Source: Streptomyces spororaveus (lineage in GTDB: Bacteria > Actinomycetota > Actinomycetes > Streptomycetales > Streptomycetaceae). Taken from it: a stretch of DNA of 64,000 bases. Positions within the stretch are counted from its first letter, which is position 1, and every line of letters begins with the position of its first letter. Under the pieces are notes generated by a model that had not been told where the DNA came from, did no database searches, and was given only the letters and a program-made list of their open reading frames with translations. Where the stretch lies: positions 434,001-498,000 of the forward strand of contig NZ_BNED01000005.1 of assembly GCF_016755875.1 (NCBI RefSeq). The letters run 5' to 3'. This document shows, in pieces, positions 35,306-43,335 of the stretch. A program made the translations under genes and the position numbers.

Positions 35306-36457
35306 GTGAACACCACCAGGACCCTTTGCTTCGTCATAGCCGCGCTCTCGTCGTACGCGGCGCTCGTCTACCGGCTGTGCCAGGCGCGGCGCAGCTGGAA
35401 GGACGGCGCGTACCGCACGCTGATCGCCACGCTGCTGCTCCAGTGCCTCACCTTCACGATGGGCGCCCTGGCCATGGGGGGCGGGCCCCTGCTGGGGGTC
35501 GGCAACCTCGCCGTCCTGCTCATGCACCTGTCGGCGGTCGCCTTCTGCGTCAGCGCGCAGATCATCCTGCTGCGGTGGGCCGCGGCGGACGAGCGGTCCG
35601 TCCGCAGGACCCGCTACTGGGTGGTCACCGGCATCGCTCTCGATGTGCTGCTGACGGCCCTCTTCCTCCTCGCCGACGGCACCGCCCGGCCGGCGTCGGA
35701 CTTCGACGGCACCAGCGAGCCGCTGCTGCTCACGTACCTCCTGGCCTTCATCGTCTCCCAGGCGATCCCGTGCGTCACGATCTACCTCCAGTGCGGGCCG
35801 TACGCGCGGATGACCGACAACGCCTCGCTGCGCCAGGCCCTGCGGCTGCTCTCGGTCACCGCCGTGGTCCTGTTCCTCTACTGCGCGGCCAGGACGGTCA
35901 ACATCCTCACGGCGGCCGGCGGGGTCGACATCGGGGCCTGGAAGGTGGCGGCTTCGGTGTTCAGCGCCGCGGGCATCGTCATGCTCTCGCTCAGCCTGAC
36001 CAACTCCTCCTGGGGCCCGGCGGCGAGCCGGCTCCTGGAGTGGGCCCGTACCTACCGGTCGTACCGGGCGCTCTACCCGCTCTGGCGGGACCTGTACGAG
36101 TCCTCCCCGGACATCGCCCTGGAGCCGCCCGGCGCCTCGGTGTCCGACCTCGGCTACCGGCTGCACCGCCGGGTCGTCGAAATACGCGACGGGTGGCGGG
36201 ACTTGCGTCCGTACATCGACCGGAGCACCGGCGAGGGGTGCGATCCGGCCAAGGAGGTGAGCGCGGAATCGCGGCAGGCCTTCACCGAAGCCACACAGAT
36301 CAAGCGGGCCTTGCAGGCAAAACTGACCGGGACGGTCCCCCGGAACAACAAAGACGAGGGTGACTTCGACGACCGGGACACGAACAACTTCGCGGCAGAG
36401 CTGGCATGGCTCACCCAAGTGGCAGCCGCCTACAGTAAGCTCGGCAAGGCGAGTTGA
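35306..36457 (+). CDS. MAB_1171c-type putative multi-TM membrane protein
   Basis: A 383-residue protein with about seven hydrophobic helices in the first ~250 residues (for example FVIAALSSYAALVYRLC, LIATLLLQCLTFTMGALAM, VGNLAVLLMHLSAVAF, YWVVTGIALDVLLTALFLL, LLLTYLLAFIVSQAIPCV). A cytosolic tail follows with YPLWRDLYESSPDIAL and helices ending AELAWLTQVAAAYSKL. This is the MAB_1171c/DUF6545 arrangement of actinobacteria, often found with an XRE regulator and an ImmA/IrrE peptidase, as here. Function unknown; 'transporter' is only a family label. GTG 35306 has a weak AGGA upstream. Two hairpins follow. Confidence 0.8.
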   Translation: MNTTRTLCFVIAALSSYAALVYRLCQARRSWKDGAYRTLIATLLLQCLTFTMGALAMGGGPLLGVGNLAVLLMHLSAVAFCVSAQIILLRWAAADERSVRRTRYWVVTGIALDVLLTALFLLADGTARPASDFDGTSEPLLLTYLLAFIVSQAIPCVTIYLQCGPYARMTDNASLRQALRLLSVTAVVLFLYCAARTVNILTAAGGVDIGAWKVAASVFSAAGIVMLSLSLTNSSWGPAASRLLEWARTYRSYRALYPLWRDLYESSPDIALEPPGASVSDLGYRLHRRVVEIRDGWRDLRPYIDRSTGEGCDPAKEVSAESRQAFTEATQIKRALQAKLTGTVPRNNKDEGDFDDRDTNNFAAELAWLTQVAAAYSKLGKAS

Positions 36458-36462
36458 GAACT

Positions 36463-36498
36463 CCCGCCCGGTTTGCATCCCCCGTCAAACCGGGCGGG
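36463..36498 (+). terminator. Hairpin terminator 1 after the MAB_1171c-type gene
   Basis: A perfect 13-bp stem (CCCGCCCGGTTTG / CAAACCGGGCGGG) with a 10-base loop, five bases past the stop codon. Confidence 0.8.
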
Positions 36499-36544
36499 TA
36501 TCCCGTTTCCCCGCTGCTTGGCGGCCGGACGGGTGGCTCCCGCC

Positions 36545-36585
36545 CGGACTGGCCCGGCCCATCCCCCGAGGGCCGGGCCAGTCCG
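36545..36585 (+). terminator. Hairpin terminator 2
   Basis: A perfect 16-bp stem (CGGACTGGCCCGGCCC and its complement) with a 9-base loop, tandem to the first hairpin. Confidence 0.75.
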
Positions 36586-36627
36586 ATGTCACCGGCGACC
36601 AAATGTGCGTCCCCCGTGAACGCAAGT

Positions 36628-36724
36628 TAGCTGCCAGCTATCCGGCCGGACCCCACGTTCGCCGAGTCCTGGCCAATTGTCAACTGACAGCTAATCTGTG
36701 AAACTGACGTATAGCTGAGAGCTA
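36628..36724 (+). promoter_or_regulatory. Three TAGCTG-N-CAGCTA type palindromes before the XRE gene
   Basis: Site 1, 36628-36640, TAGCTGCCAGCTA is a perfect palindrome. Site 2, 36681-36693, CAACTGACAGCTA is half-matched. Site 3, 36712-36724, TAGCTGAGAGCTA sits inside TATAGCT-GAG-AGCTATA and overlaps a possible -10. Start-to-start spacings are 53 and 31 bases. The set is a strong candidate operator for the XRE regulator that follows. Confidence 0.75.
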
Positions 36725-36755
36725 TACGGAGGAGGCGACGGGAGGATGGTTCACC

Positions 36756-37220
36756 ATGACCGGGACCGAGCACGACACCGGGAACGGGAGTGAGGAACGC
36801 CCCCTGCTCGCGGTGCGCCTCGACGACCTGTTCAGAACGGTCCGCCCCAAGGGCAGGCACTGGACCAACGCCGAGGTCGCGGACGAGCTGAAGCGGGTCA
36901 CCCCCGAACTCAAGGTCGGGGGCGTGTACCTGTCGCAGCTGCGCACGGGGAAGCGCTCCAACCCGTCACCCGATCTCCTGTCCGCCCTGGCCCGTTTCTT
37001 CGGCGTCTCGGTCGCCTACTTCTTCGACGACAAGGTCGCCGAGTCCGTGCTCGGCGAGCTCGCCGCCATCGAGGCGCTGCGCCAGTCCGGGGTGCGCGCC
37101 GTGGCGATGCGGGCGGCCGGGATGAAGAAGGAGAACCTCCAGGCCATCACGGCCATCATGGACCAGTACCGGCAGATGCAGGGCCTGCCGCCCGTCGCCG
37201 ACCCCTCCGAGCCGGGATGA
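36756..37220 (+). CDS. XRE-family regulator (immunity-repressor style)
   Basis: A 154-residue regulator with an XRE-type helix-turn-helix in about residues 20-80: LAVRLDDLFRTVRP, WTNAEVADELKRV, GGVYLSQLRTGKRSNPSPDL, ALARFFGVSVAYFFDD. The C-terminal half is helical and probably dimerises. The downstream gene is an ImmA/IrrE metallopeptidase with a four-base overlap, the classic pairing in which the peptidase cleaves or inactivates its repressor. Three palindromes upstream, one over the promoter, suggest autorepression. Confidence 0.88.
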   Translation: MTGTEHDTGNGSEERPLLAVRLDDLFRTVRPKGRHWTNAEVADELKRVTPELKVGGVYLSQLRTGKRSNPSPDLLSALARFFGVSVAYFFDDKVAESVLGELAAIEALRQSGVRAVAMRAAGMKKENLQAITAIMDQYRQMQGLPPVADPSEPG

Positions 37221-37795
37221 GGGGCGCCCGCAAGGAGCGGTCCGCCGACCACGACCGCCGCAGCCGGCTCAAGAAGCTCCGCAAGGCCGGAGCGCAGCGG
37301 ATCGCGGAACTCGATCTGCCGAGGGCGACCGACGTGGCCGAGCTGTGCCGCCACCTCGGGGAGGTACGCGACCGCCCGATCATCCTGGTCCCGATGCAGA
37401 TGCCCTCCTCGCATCCGTGCGGCATGTGGGTCGCCGCGCGCGACGAGGACCTCATCTTCTACGACGCCAACACCACCGGCGCTCATCAGGAGCACATCAT
37501 CTTGCACGAGCTCGGCCACATCATCTGCTGCCATCGCGGGGCAGGCGGGCTGGACGGGGCGGCCGCACGCCTCCTCTTCCCCAACCTCGACCCCGAACTC
37601 GTCCGCGACATGCTCCTGCGCGCGACCTACGACGACGTCCAGGAGCAGGAGGCGGAGATCATCGCCTACCTCCTCTCCCAGCGGATCGGCGACGCCGGGC
37701 GGCGGCCCGCCGGGGCGCCGGGCGCGGGGGACGACGAGGACGGCAATTCCGCCAGGAGCGCCACACTCAGCCGCATCGAACGCACCCTGATCTGA
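37217..37795 (+). CDS. ImmA/IrrE-family metallo-endopeptidase
   Basis: A 192-residue soluble protein with the zinc motif HELGHIICC (HExxH) near residue 99 and a downstream acidic segment EQEAEIIAYLLSQR that supplies the third ligand. The N-terminal ~90 residues are helical and basic. ImmA-type peptidases relieve repression by cleaving a partner XRE repressor in mobile elements and stress systems; IrrE/PprI-type proteins do so after damage. Here it is coupled to the XRE gene. It ends 10 bases from the convergent PKS gene, so there is almost no room for a terminator. Confidence 0.87.
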   Translation: MRGARKERSADHDRRSRLKKLRKAGAQRIAELDLPRATDVAELCRHLGEVRDRPIILVPMQMPSSHPCGMWVAARDEDLIFYDANTTGAHQEHIILHELGHIICCHRGAGGLDGAAARLLFPNLDPELVRDMLLRATYDDVQEQEAEIIAYLLSQRIGDAGRRPAGAPGAGDDEDGNSARSATLSRIERTLI

Positions 37796-37805
37796 GATGG
37801 ACCAC

Positions 37806-40800
37806 TCAGCGGGCGGCCACCTCTTCGGCGAGGATCGACACGGCCCGTCCGATGTCGTCCTCGTGGTGCTCGCTGGTGACGAAGAACCGCAGTCTCGACA
37901 GTCCCTCCTCCACGGCGGGGTGGAAGATCGGGTCCGCGACGACGCCCCGGGCGAACAGCCGGTCCGCGACGCGCAGGGTCCTCACGGAATCGCCGAGGAT
38001 GCACGGCACGATGGGTGTGCCGCCGCTGGAGCCCGTCGCCAGACCCGCCGCGGTGGCGAGCCGGAGGAAGAGCCCGGAGTTCCGCCTGAGCGCGCGCACC
38101 CGCTGCGGCTGCGCGGCGAGCAGTTCGGTGGCGGCCAGCGCGGCGGCCGCGTTGGCGGGAGTCAGGCCGACGCTGTAGACGAAGCCGGGGAGCGTGTGGC
38201 GCAGCCAGCGCACCGTTCTGGCCGAGCCGGCGAGGTAACCGCCGCAGCTGGCGAGGGCCTTCGAGAGGGTGCCCATCCACAGGTCCACCTCGGACCGGTC
38301 GACGCCGTACAACTCGCCCACTCCGCGGCCGTGTTCGCCGACGGTGCCGATGCTGTGGGCCTCGTCGACCAGGAGCAGGGCGCCGTAGCGCTTCTTCAGC
38401 TCGACCAGGGCGGGCAGGTCGACGAGGTCGCCGTCCATGCTGTAGGCGCCCTCGACGGCGATCAGCACCCGCCGGAACCGGGACCTGTTGAGCCGCAGCA
38501 TGTGCTCCAGCCGCCCCATGTCGTTGTGGGCGAAGGGGCGTCGCGCCGCCCCGGACAGGGCACAGCCCTGGAGGATGCTGTCGTGGGCGAGCGCGTCGTG
38601 CAGCACGAGGTCCTCGGGACCGACGAGGTGCCCGATCGCGGTGACGTTGGTGGCGTGGCCGCTCACCAGGGTCAGGCAGTCGTCGACTCCGAGGAAGTCG
38701 GCCAGCGCCCGCTCCAGCCTTACGGTCAGCTCCCGTTCGCCGGAGAGCACGCGGCTCGCGGAGACGGAGGTGCCGTACCGCTCCACCGCCCGGTGCACGG
38801 CTTCGTCGACCGCCGGATGACCGGAGAAGCCGAGGTAGTTGTAGCTGCCGAAGGACAACAGGGACCGCCCGCCGATGACGGTCGTGTCGCGGATGTTGCC
38901 CTCGTGGACCCGGAAGTAGGGGTTGGCCGCGCCGCTGTCGCCGATCCGGCCGAGGCGCTGCTCGAACTCGCCCACCTCGGGGAACTCGTCGATGACGGCC
39001 GTCCCGGCGGCCCATGCGGCGCCCTCCTGCCGGAGGGCCGGTTCGGCGGGAGCGGGAGCGGAAGCGGAAGCGGAAGCGGAAGCGGGATCCGTGCCCGGAT
39101 CCGTGCCCGGGTGGACGAGTCCGATCAGCCGGCCGATGGTGAGTCCGGGCGAGAACAGCTCCTCGGACCGGAAGCCCGGTATGCGCTGGGCGATGCGGAC
39201 TCCGAGCTCCTGCAGCATCAGGGAGTCGAATCCGAGGTCGGCCACCAGCGTCAGGTGTTCGCTCAGCTCGGAGGGCGGGAAGACACCGGTCCGCGCGACC
39301 TCTTCACGCACGAGGGACACGACGGATGCGGCCGGGACGGCGGACACGGCCGGTGCGGCGGGTGCCTCGGGGATCGTCCCGGCGGGATCCGGGACCTCGC
39401 GCGCCGCATCGTCCACGACCCAGTGGCGGCGCGGGGCCAGCGGGCTCGGGGGCAGGGTGCACGGGGGTGTCCGCACCGCCGTGGGCGGCCGTGGCACGGC
39501 GGCTGCGGCCGTGTGCTCGGTGAGTCCCTCCGTACGGCCCGCCGCGAGGGCGGCGGCCGCCGCCGTGAGCCGGGCGACGGCGTCGGCTCCGTCCCGGGCC
39601 ACCAGGGTGAGGCACTGCGTGAGGGGTGCGCGGCGGGCGAGGGTGGCCGCCACCGCGGCGGCCGGGAGCCGGTCTCCGGCGATGGTGTCCGCGAGCTCCC
39701 GGGCGTAGCGGGCCAGTCCGTCACGGTCGCGCGCGCTGAGGGCCAGTACGTGCGGTCCGTCGTCCGGCGCCGCGGACGCCGCCGGGCCGGCCGGGGCCGT
39801 GGTGCACTCCTCCAGCACCAGGTGGACACCGGTGCCGCCGAAGCCGAAGGCGCTCACCCCCGCCCGGCGCGGACCTCCGCGCTCCGGCCACGGAATCGCC
39901 TCCGTGGCCACCGTGAGCCGGGCGGCGTCGAATCCGGAGCGGTCGGCCAGGTCGCACTCCGGCTGCGGGGGTATCACGCCCCTCTGCACGGCCAGGACCG
40001 ACTTGACGAGCCCGGCGATCCCGGCGGAGTTCAGCGAGTGTCCGACCACCGCCTTCACGGCGCCGAGGTAGGCCGGTTCGGCGTGCTCACCGCGCAGTTC
40101 GCGCAGGACACCGAGCTCGACGGGGTCGCCGACGGTGGTCCCGGTGCCGTGCGCCTCCAGATAGCCCACCGCGTCCGGGGCCAGGCCCGCGTCGCGGTAG
40201 GCCCGGCGCAGCGTGCGGAGCTGACCGGCCGCCTGGGGGTGCAGGCCGCCCTGCACGGTCCCGTCGTTGGCCGTTCCCACGCCGCGGATCACCGCGTAGA
40301 CCCGGTCGCCCGCCGCCAGGGCGTCGGTCAGGGGCCGCAGCACCAGGACCCCGGCGCCCTCGCCGAGGACGAACCCGTCGGCCTGCGCGCCGAAGGGCAG
40401 GCAGCGGCCGCTGCGCGAGAGGGCGCCGATCCGGCACAGCCCCACCAGCAGGTCGGGGGTGAGTACGAGTTGGGCGCCGCCGGCCAGGGCTATGCGGGAG
40501 CGGCCCGCGCGCAGCGCGTGCACCGCGTTGGCCACGGCCATGAGTCCGCCCGAGCACGCCGAGTCCAGGGCGTAACTCTCGCCGTGCAGGTCGAAGACCG
40601 AACTGATGCTGTTCGGGCCCATGTTGAGCAGGAGCCCGGCCACGGAGGTGCCGTTGAGCCCGTCGACGGCGCGTACCGATGCCGCCAGGTGCGGGTGGGT
40701 GTGCCGCGCCCCGAACTCGCCACCGGCCAGCTGGCGCATCCGGATCTGCAGGGTGCTGAGTTCGCGGTAGCCGCCCTCGGTGAGCGCCGTGATCACCGAG

Positions 40801-41171
40801 GTCTCCTCGCGGTCGAAGCCGTCGGCCTCCCACCCCGCGTCCTGGATGGCCTCGCGGGCGAGATCGATCAGCAGCCTGGCCTGCGGATCCATCGCGCGGG
40901 CCCGGCGCGGCGGGATGCCGTAGTGGGCCGCGTCGAAGTGGCCCGTTTCCGGCAGCAGCGCCATGGTGTCGGTGTACGCGGAAGAGGTGTCACGGAGGTT
41001 GTCGCCCCTGAAGGCCGCGGTGCGCCACCGCGCGTCCGGGATCGCCCCGAACTGTGCCTTCGGGGCCGTCAGGAGCCTCCAGTACTGGTTCACATCGCGC
41101 GCTCCCGGGAACCGGCACGCCATCCCCACGACGGCGATGCCTTCTCGCCGCGGCCTCCTGGAGTCCTCCAT
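37806..41171 (-). CDS. Ketosynthase-ACP-alpha-oxoamine synthase fusion
   Basis: A 1,121-residue multidomain protein. KS: about residues 10-430, with Cys206 (DSACSGG, not the usual DTACSSS), His341 (EAHGTGT) and His378 (VGHSLNSAG). Then a KS-associated linker and no acyltransferase. ACP: about 610-690, phosphopantetheine Ser650 in LGFDSLMLQ. A Ser/Ala repeat linker (ASASASAS). PLP domain: about 725-1121, an 8-amino-7-oxononanoate/5-aminolevulinate synthase type fold with SGHATNV, LLVDEAHSIG and Lys971 in GTLSKALAS. Alpha-oxoamine synthases decarboxylatively join an amino acid to an acyl thioester. The likely product is an alpha-amino ketone from an ACP-bound acyl chain. Extender loading must come in trans. 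ATG 41171 fits the KS start; the frame is open further upstream but overlaps the epimerase gene. Confidence 0.9.
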   Translation of the reverse strand: MEDSRRPRREGIAVVGMACRFPGARDVNQYWRLLTAPKAQFGAIPDARWRTAAFRGDNLRDTSSAYTDTMALLPETGHFDAAHYGIPPRRARAMDPQARLLIDLAREAIQDAGWEADGFDREETSVITALTEGGYRELSTLQIRMRQLAGGEFGARHTHPHLAASVRAVDGLNGTSVAGLLLNMGPNSISSVFDLHGESYALDSACSGGLMAVANAVHALRAGRSRIALAGGAQLVLTPDLLVGLCRIGALSRSGRCLPFGAQADGFVLGEGAGVLVLRPLTDALAAGDRVYAVIRGVGTANDGTVQGGLHPQAAGQLRTLRRAYRDAGLAPDAVGYLEAHGTGTTVGDPVELGVLRELRGEHAEPAYLGAVKAVVGHSLNSAGIAGLVKSVLAVQRGVIPPQPECDLADRSGFDAARLTVATEAIPWPERGGPRRAGVSAFGFGGTGVHLVLEECTTAPAGPAASAAPDDGPHVLALSARDRDGLARYARELADTIAGDRLPAAAVAATLARRAPLTQCLTLVARDGADAVARLTAAAAALAAGRTEGLTEHTAAAAVPRPPTAVRTPPCTLPPSPLAPRRHWVVDDAAREVPDPAGTIPEAPAAPAVSAVPAASVVSLVREEVARTGVFPPSELSEHLTLVADLGFDSLMLQELGVRIAQRIPGFRSEELFSPGLTIGRLIGLVHPGTDPGTDPASASASASAPAPAEPALRQEGAAWAAGTAVIDEFPEVGEFEQRLGRIGDSGAANPYFRVHEGNIRDTTVIGGRSLLSFGSYNYLGFSGHPAVDEAVHRAVERYGTSVSASRVLSGERELTVRLERALADFLGVDDCLTLVSGHATNVTAIGHLVGPEDLVLHDALAHDSILQGCALSGAARRPFAHNDMGRLEHMLRLNRSRFRRVLIAVEGAYSMDGDLVDLPALVELKKRYGALLLVDEAHSIGTVGEHGRGVGELYGVDRSEVDLWMGTLSKALASCGGYLAGSARTVRWLRHTLPGFVYSVGLTPANAAAALAATELLAAQPQRVRALRRNSGLFLRLATAAGLATGSSGGTPIVPCILGDSVRTLRVADRLFARGVVADPIFHPAVEEGLSRLRFFVTSEHHEDDIGRAVSILAEEVAAR
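39050..39110. repeat. Hexamer and 12-mer repeats in the ACP-PLP linker
   Basis: Repeated GGAAGC/GGGAGC hexamers (39050-39084) followed by two copies of GATCCGTGCCCG encode the Ala/Ser and Gly-Thr-Asp-Pro linker. Confidence 0.75.
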
Positions 41172-41186
41172 GTGGTCATCCCGTCC

Positions 41187-41213
41187 TGTCAGCCGTGTCA
41201 GCCGTGTCAGCCG
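41187..41213 (-). repeat. Three exact 9-bp repeats with stacked stop codons
   Basis: TGTCAGCCG is repeated three times across the end of the epimerase gene. Because the unit is 9 bases, each copy places a TGA in the same reading frame, giving three successive in-frame stops just before the PKS gene. Confidence 0.8.
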
Positions 41214-42148
41214 TCGGCCGCGAGCCGTGCGCGCCACCATTCCACGGTCGCCTCGACCTGCTCGTCGACGGGGGTGGACCGTACCGCGAGCGCGACCTCG
41301 CAGGCACTCGAATCCACGACGAACGGGCGGTCGAACTGGTAGCGGATCTCCTTCAGTTCGCGGATCAGCGGGGAGAAGAGCGAGGCCACGCCGATCACGG
41401 CCGACGGGAGCCGCCGTACGGCGACCGGCCCCGTCCCGGCCCGCGCGCACAGTCGCCCCACCATCTCCCGTACGGACAGCGGGGGCTGGGTCGGGGCGTG
41501 CCAGGCGCGTCCCCAGGCCCGCTCGTCCTGCGCGGCCGCGCACAGCGTCCGGGCGACATCGGGAAGGTAGGTCCAGCTGTGCGGGGCGTCGGGGTCCCCC
41601 AGGGTGGTGACCGGCTTGCCGCGCAGCAGCGGCGGCACGACCCGTGCGGCCAGGTGACCGCCGTCGGTGACGCCGGGTCCGAAGAAGTCCGAGGCGCGTA
41701 CCTCCACCGCCCTGATCCGGCCCTGCCCGTGCAGTTCCCGCGCCCGCTCCCACACCTCGGCGCGTACCCGCCCCTTGGGGCCGGTCGCCGCGAGCGGCAG
41801 TTCCTCGGTCATGGGGCCGTCCACCGGGCCGTAGCCGTAGAGGTTTCCCAGCATGACGAGGACGGCCCCGGTCGCCTCGGCCGCGGCGCAGAGGGACGAG
41901 GACAGCGCGGGCCAGTCGTCCGCCCAGCGGTGGTAGGGCGGCGCGGCGCAGTTGTGGATCGCCGCCGCGCCCCGCGCGGCCCCGGACAGCCGATCGGTGT
42001 CCGTCGCGTCGAGCGCGACGTGCTCGATCCCGGGTTCCGGGCTCCGGCCCGATCTGGTGACGACCCTTACGGTATGGCCCTGTTCGGCGAGGAGCCGGGC
42101 GGTGGCGGCGCCGGCGGGCCCGAAACCAATGACGACTTGGAAGCTCAC
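41207..42148 (-). CDS. NAD(P)-dependent epimerase/dehydratase (extended SDR)
   Basis: A 313-residue extended-SDR protein. The nucleotide loop is VVIGFGPAGAATARLLAEQG, a variant of GxxGxxG, then VALDATDTDRL, LVMLGNLYGYGPVDGP (the catalytic Tyr area; a YxxxK is not obvious) and the substrate part with RASDFFGPGVTDGG, DAPHSWTYLPDVARTL and RPFVVDSSAC. It lies upstream of the KS-ACP-PLP gene on the same strand, 35 bases apart, and may reduce or epimerise its keto product. The substrate is inferred from position only. Confidence 0.8.
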   Translation of the reverse strand: MSFQVVIGFGPAGAATARLLAEQGHTVRVVTRSGRSPEPGIEHVALDATDTDRLSGAARGAAAIHNCAAPPYHRWADDWPALSSSLCAAAEATGAVLVMLGNLYGYGPVDGPMTEELPLAATGPKGRVRAEVWERARELHGQGRIRAVEVRASDFFGPGVTDGGHLAARVVPPLLRGKPVTTLGDPDAPHSWTYLPDVARTLCAAAQDERAWGRAWHAPTQPPLSVREMVGRLCARAGTGPVAVRRLPSAVIGVASLFSPLIRELKEIRYQFDRPFVVDSSACEVALAVRSTPVDEQVEATVEWWRARLAADG

Positions 42149-42239
42149 GTGCGCACACTAGCGCGAGCGAACGGCGCCCCCTTCCGCCGAGAACGTCTCC
42201 CGGCCAGCGCGGGAGCGTGAACCGCCGGACACTGGGGTC

Positions 42240-43235
42240 ATGAGCGGCAACCCCGGCGACGCCCCGGCCGGCACCGCCGGCGGCGCCCGAGGCGGTGCCC
42301 CCGCCGGCCGGCCGGACAACGGGCCCGCCGTCTCGCGCCAGGAGTTCGACGCACTGTTCGCTTCGGTCCGTACGTGGGGCCGGTGGGCCGAGGCCGACCG
42401 CGGGGCCTGGAACGGGGTGACGGCCGACCATGCGCGCAGGGCCGCCGCCGCGGTCAGGGACGGGACGGTGGTCCCGATGGCACGGCCCTGGGACACCCGC
42501 CCCGGCCCGGACAACGCGAAGCCCGCCCTGCACTACATGTCCGACCTCGGCGACGTACAGGCCCCGGAACCGTCCGTCCACAAGGACTTCCTGGCCGCCG
42601 ACTACCACGGCAAGAGCGTGACCCACCTCGACGCGCTGTCACACATCGCCTACCGAGGGCAGCTGTACGACGGGCGCGCGGCGCGGGAGTCCGTCGACGC
42701 GGCGGGTGCCCGCTTCGGCGCGGTGTCGGCGCTGGGCCCCCTGGTCACACGGGGCGTCCTGGTCGACCTGCCCGCCGTCCTCGGGGTCGATTGGCTGGAA
42801 CCGGGTCGTGCGGTGCACGCGCGGGACGTCGTCGCCGCGCAGGAGGCGCTCGGCGTGACCATCGGGGACGGCGACGCGGTACTGCTGCGCTCCGGGGCCT
42901 TGCGCCGGCGCCGGGAGCTCGGCCCCTGGAACCCCGACACGGCGAGTGCGGGCTGGCACGTGGACGCCCTGCCGATGCTGGCCGAGCGCGCCGTCGCACT
43001 GCTGGGCGGCGACGGGGACAGCGACGTACGGCCTTCGCCGGTCGAGGGGGTGCACTCCCCCGTCCACGCGCTCGCCGTCACGGCGATGGGGGTGCCGCTG
43101 CTGGACAACCTCGACCTCGAACCGCTCTCGGCGGCGTGCGCCGAGGCGGGCCGCTACACGTTCCTGCTCGTCGTGGCACCGCTGAACGTCCCCGGCGGCA
43201 CGGGCTCGCCCGTCAATCCGGTCGCGGTCCTGTGA
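42240..43235 (+). CDS. Cyclase-family (kynurenine formamidase-like) metal hydrolase
   Basis: A 331-residue soluble protein. The metal motif is HGKSVTHLDALSHI (the HxGTHxDxxxH pattern with Ser/Val at two places), then GVLVDLPAVLGVDWLEPG, DGDAVLLRSGA and, near the end, EGVHSPVHALAVTAMGVPLLDNLD. Members hydrolyse formylkynurenine, cyclise polyketides or act on other esters/amides. It is divergent from the epimerase-PKS operon with a 91-base gap, so it could be part of the same pathway. The first ~30 residues are Gly/Ala/Pro rich. Confidence 0.82.
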   Translation: MSGNPGDAPAGTAGGARGGAPAGRPDNGPAVSRQEFDALFASVRTWGRWAEADRGAWNGVTADHARRAAAAVRDGTVVPMARPWDTRPGPDNAKPALHYMSDLGDVQAPEPSVHKDFLAADYHGKSVTHLDALSHIAYRGQLYDGRAARESVDAAGARFGAVSALGPLVTRGVLVDLPAVLGVDWLEPGRAVHARDVVAAQEALGVTIGDGDAVLLRSGALRRRRELGPWNPDTASAGWHVDALPMLAERAVALLGGDGDSDVRPSPVEGVHSPVHALAVTAMGVPLLDNLDLEPLSAACAEAGRYTFLLVVAPLNVPGGTGSPVNPVAVL

Positions 43236-43335
43236 CGCGGGCACCCGCTGATCGCTTCGCTCCCAGACCTCATTGCCGAAATGGGAGGAATATACTCAAA
43301 TCTGGCGATCGAGGGTGCTCCGGTGAGGGGAAGTG

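Noticed and set aside
39050..39110. Hexamer repeats in the PKS considered as a frameshift or assembly artefact
   Set aside because: The frame is kept and the repeats encode a typical flexible Ala/Ser linker.
37797..41342. A 1,181-codon open frame on the plus strand opposite the KS-ACP-PLP gene
   Set aside because: It is an antisense shadow caused by strong codon bias; composition is Gly/Arg/Val/Gln rich and no domain is recognisable, while the minus strand encodes clear catalytic motifs.
41172..42626. Open extension of the PKS frame across the epimerase gene
   Set aside because: It lacks family content and overlaps a gene on the same strand; the KS domain starts normally at ATG 41171.
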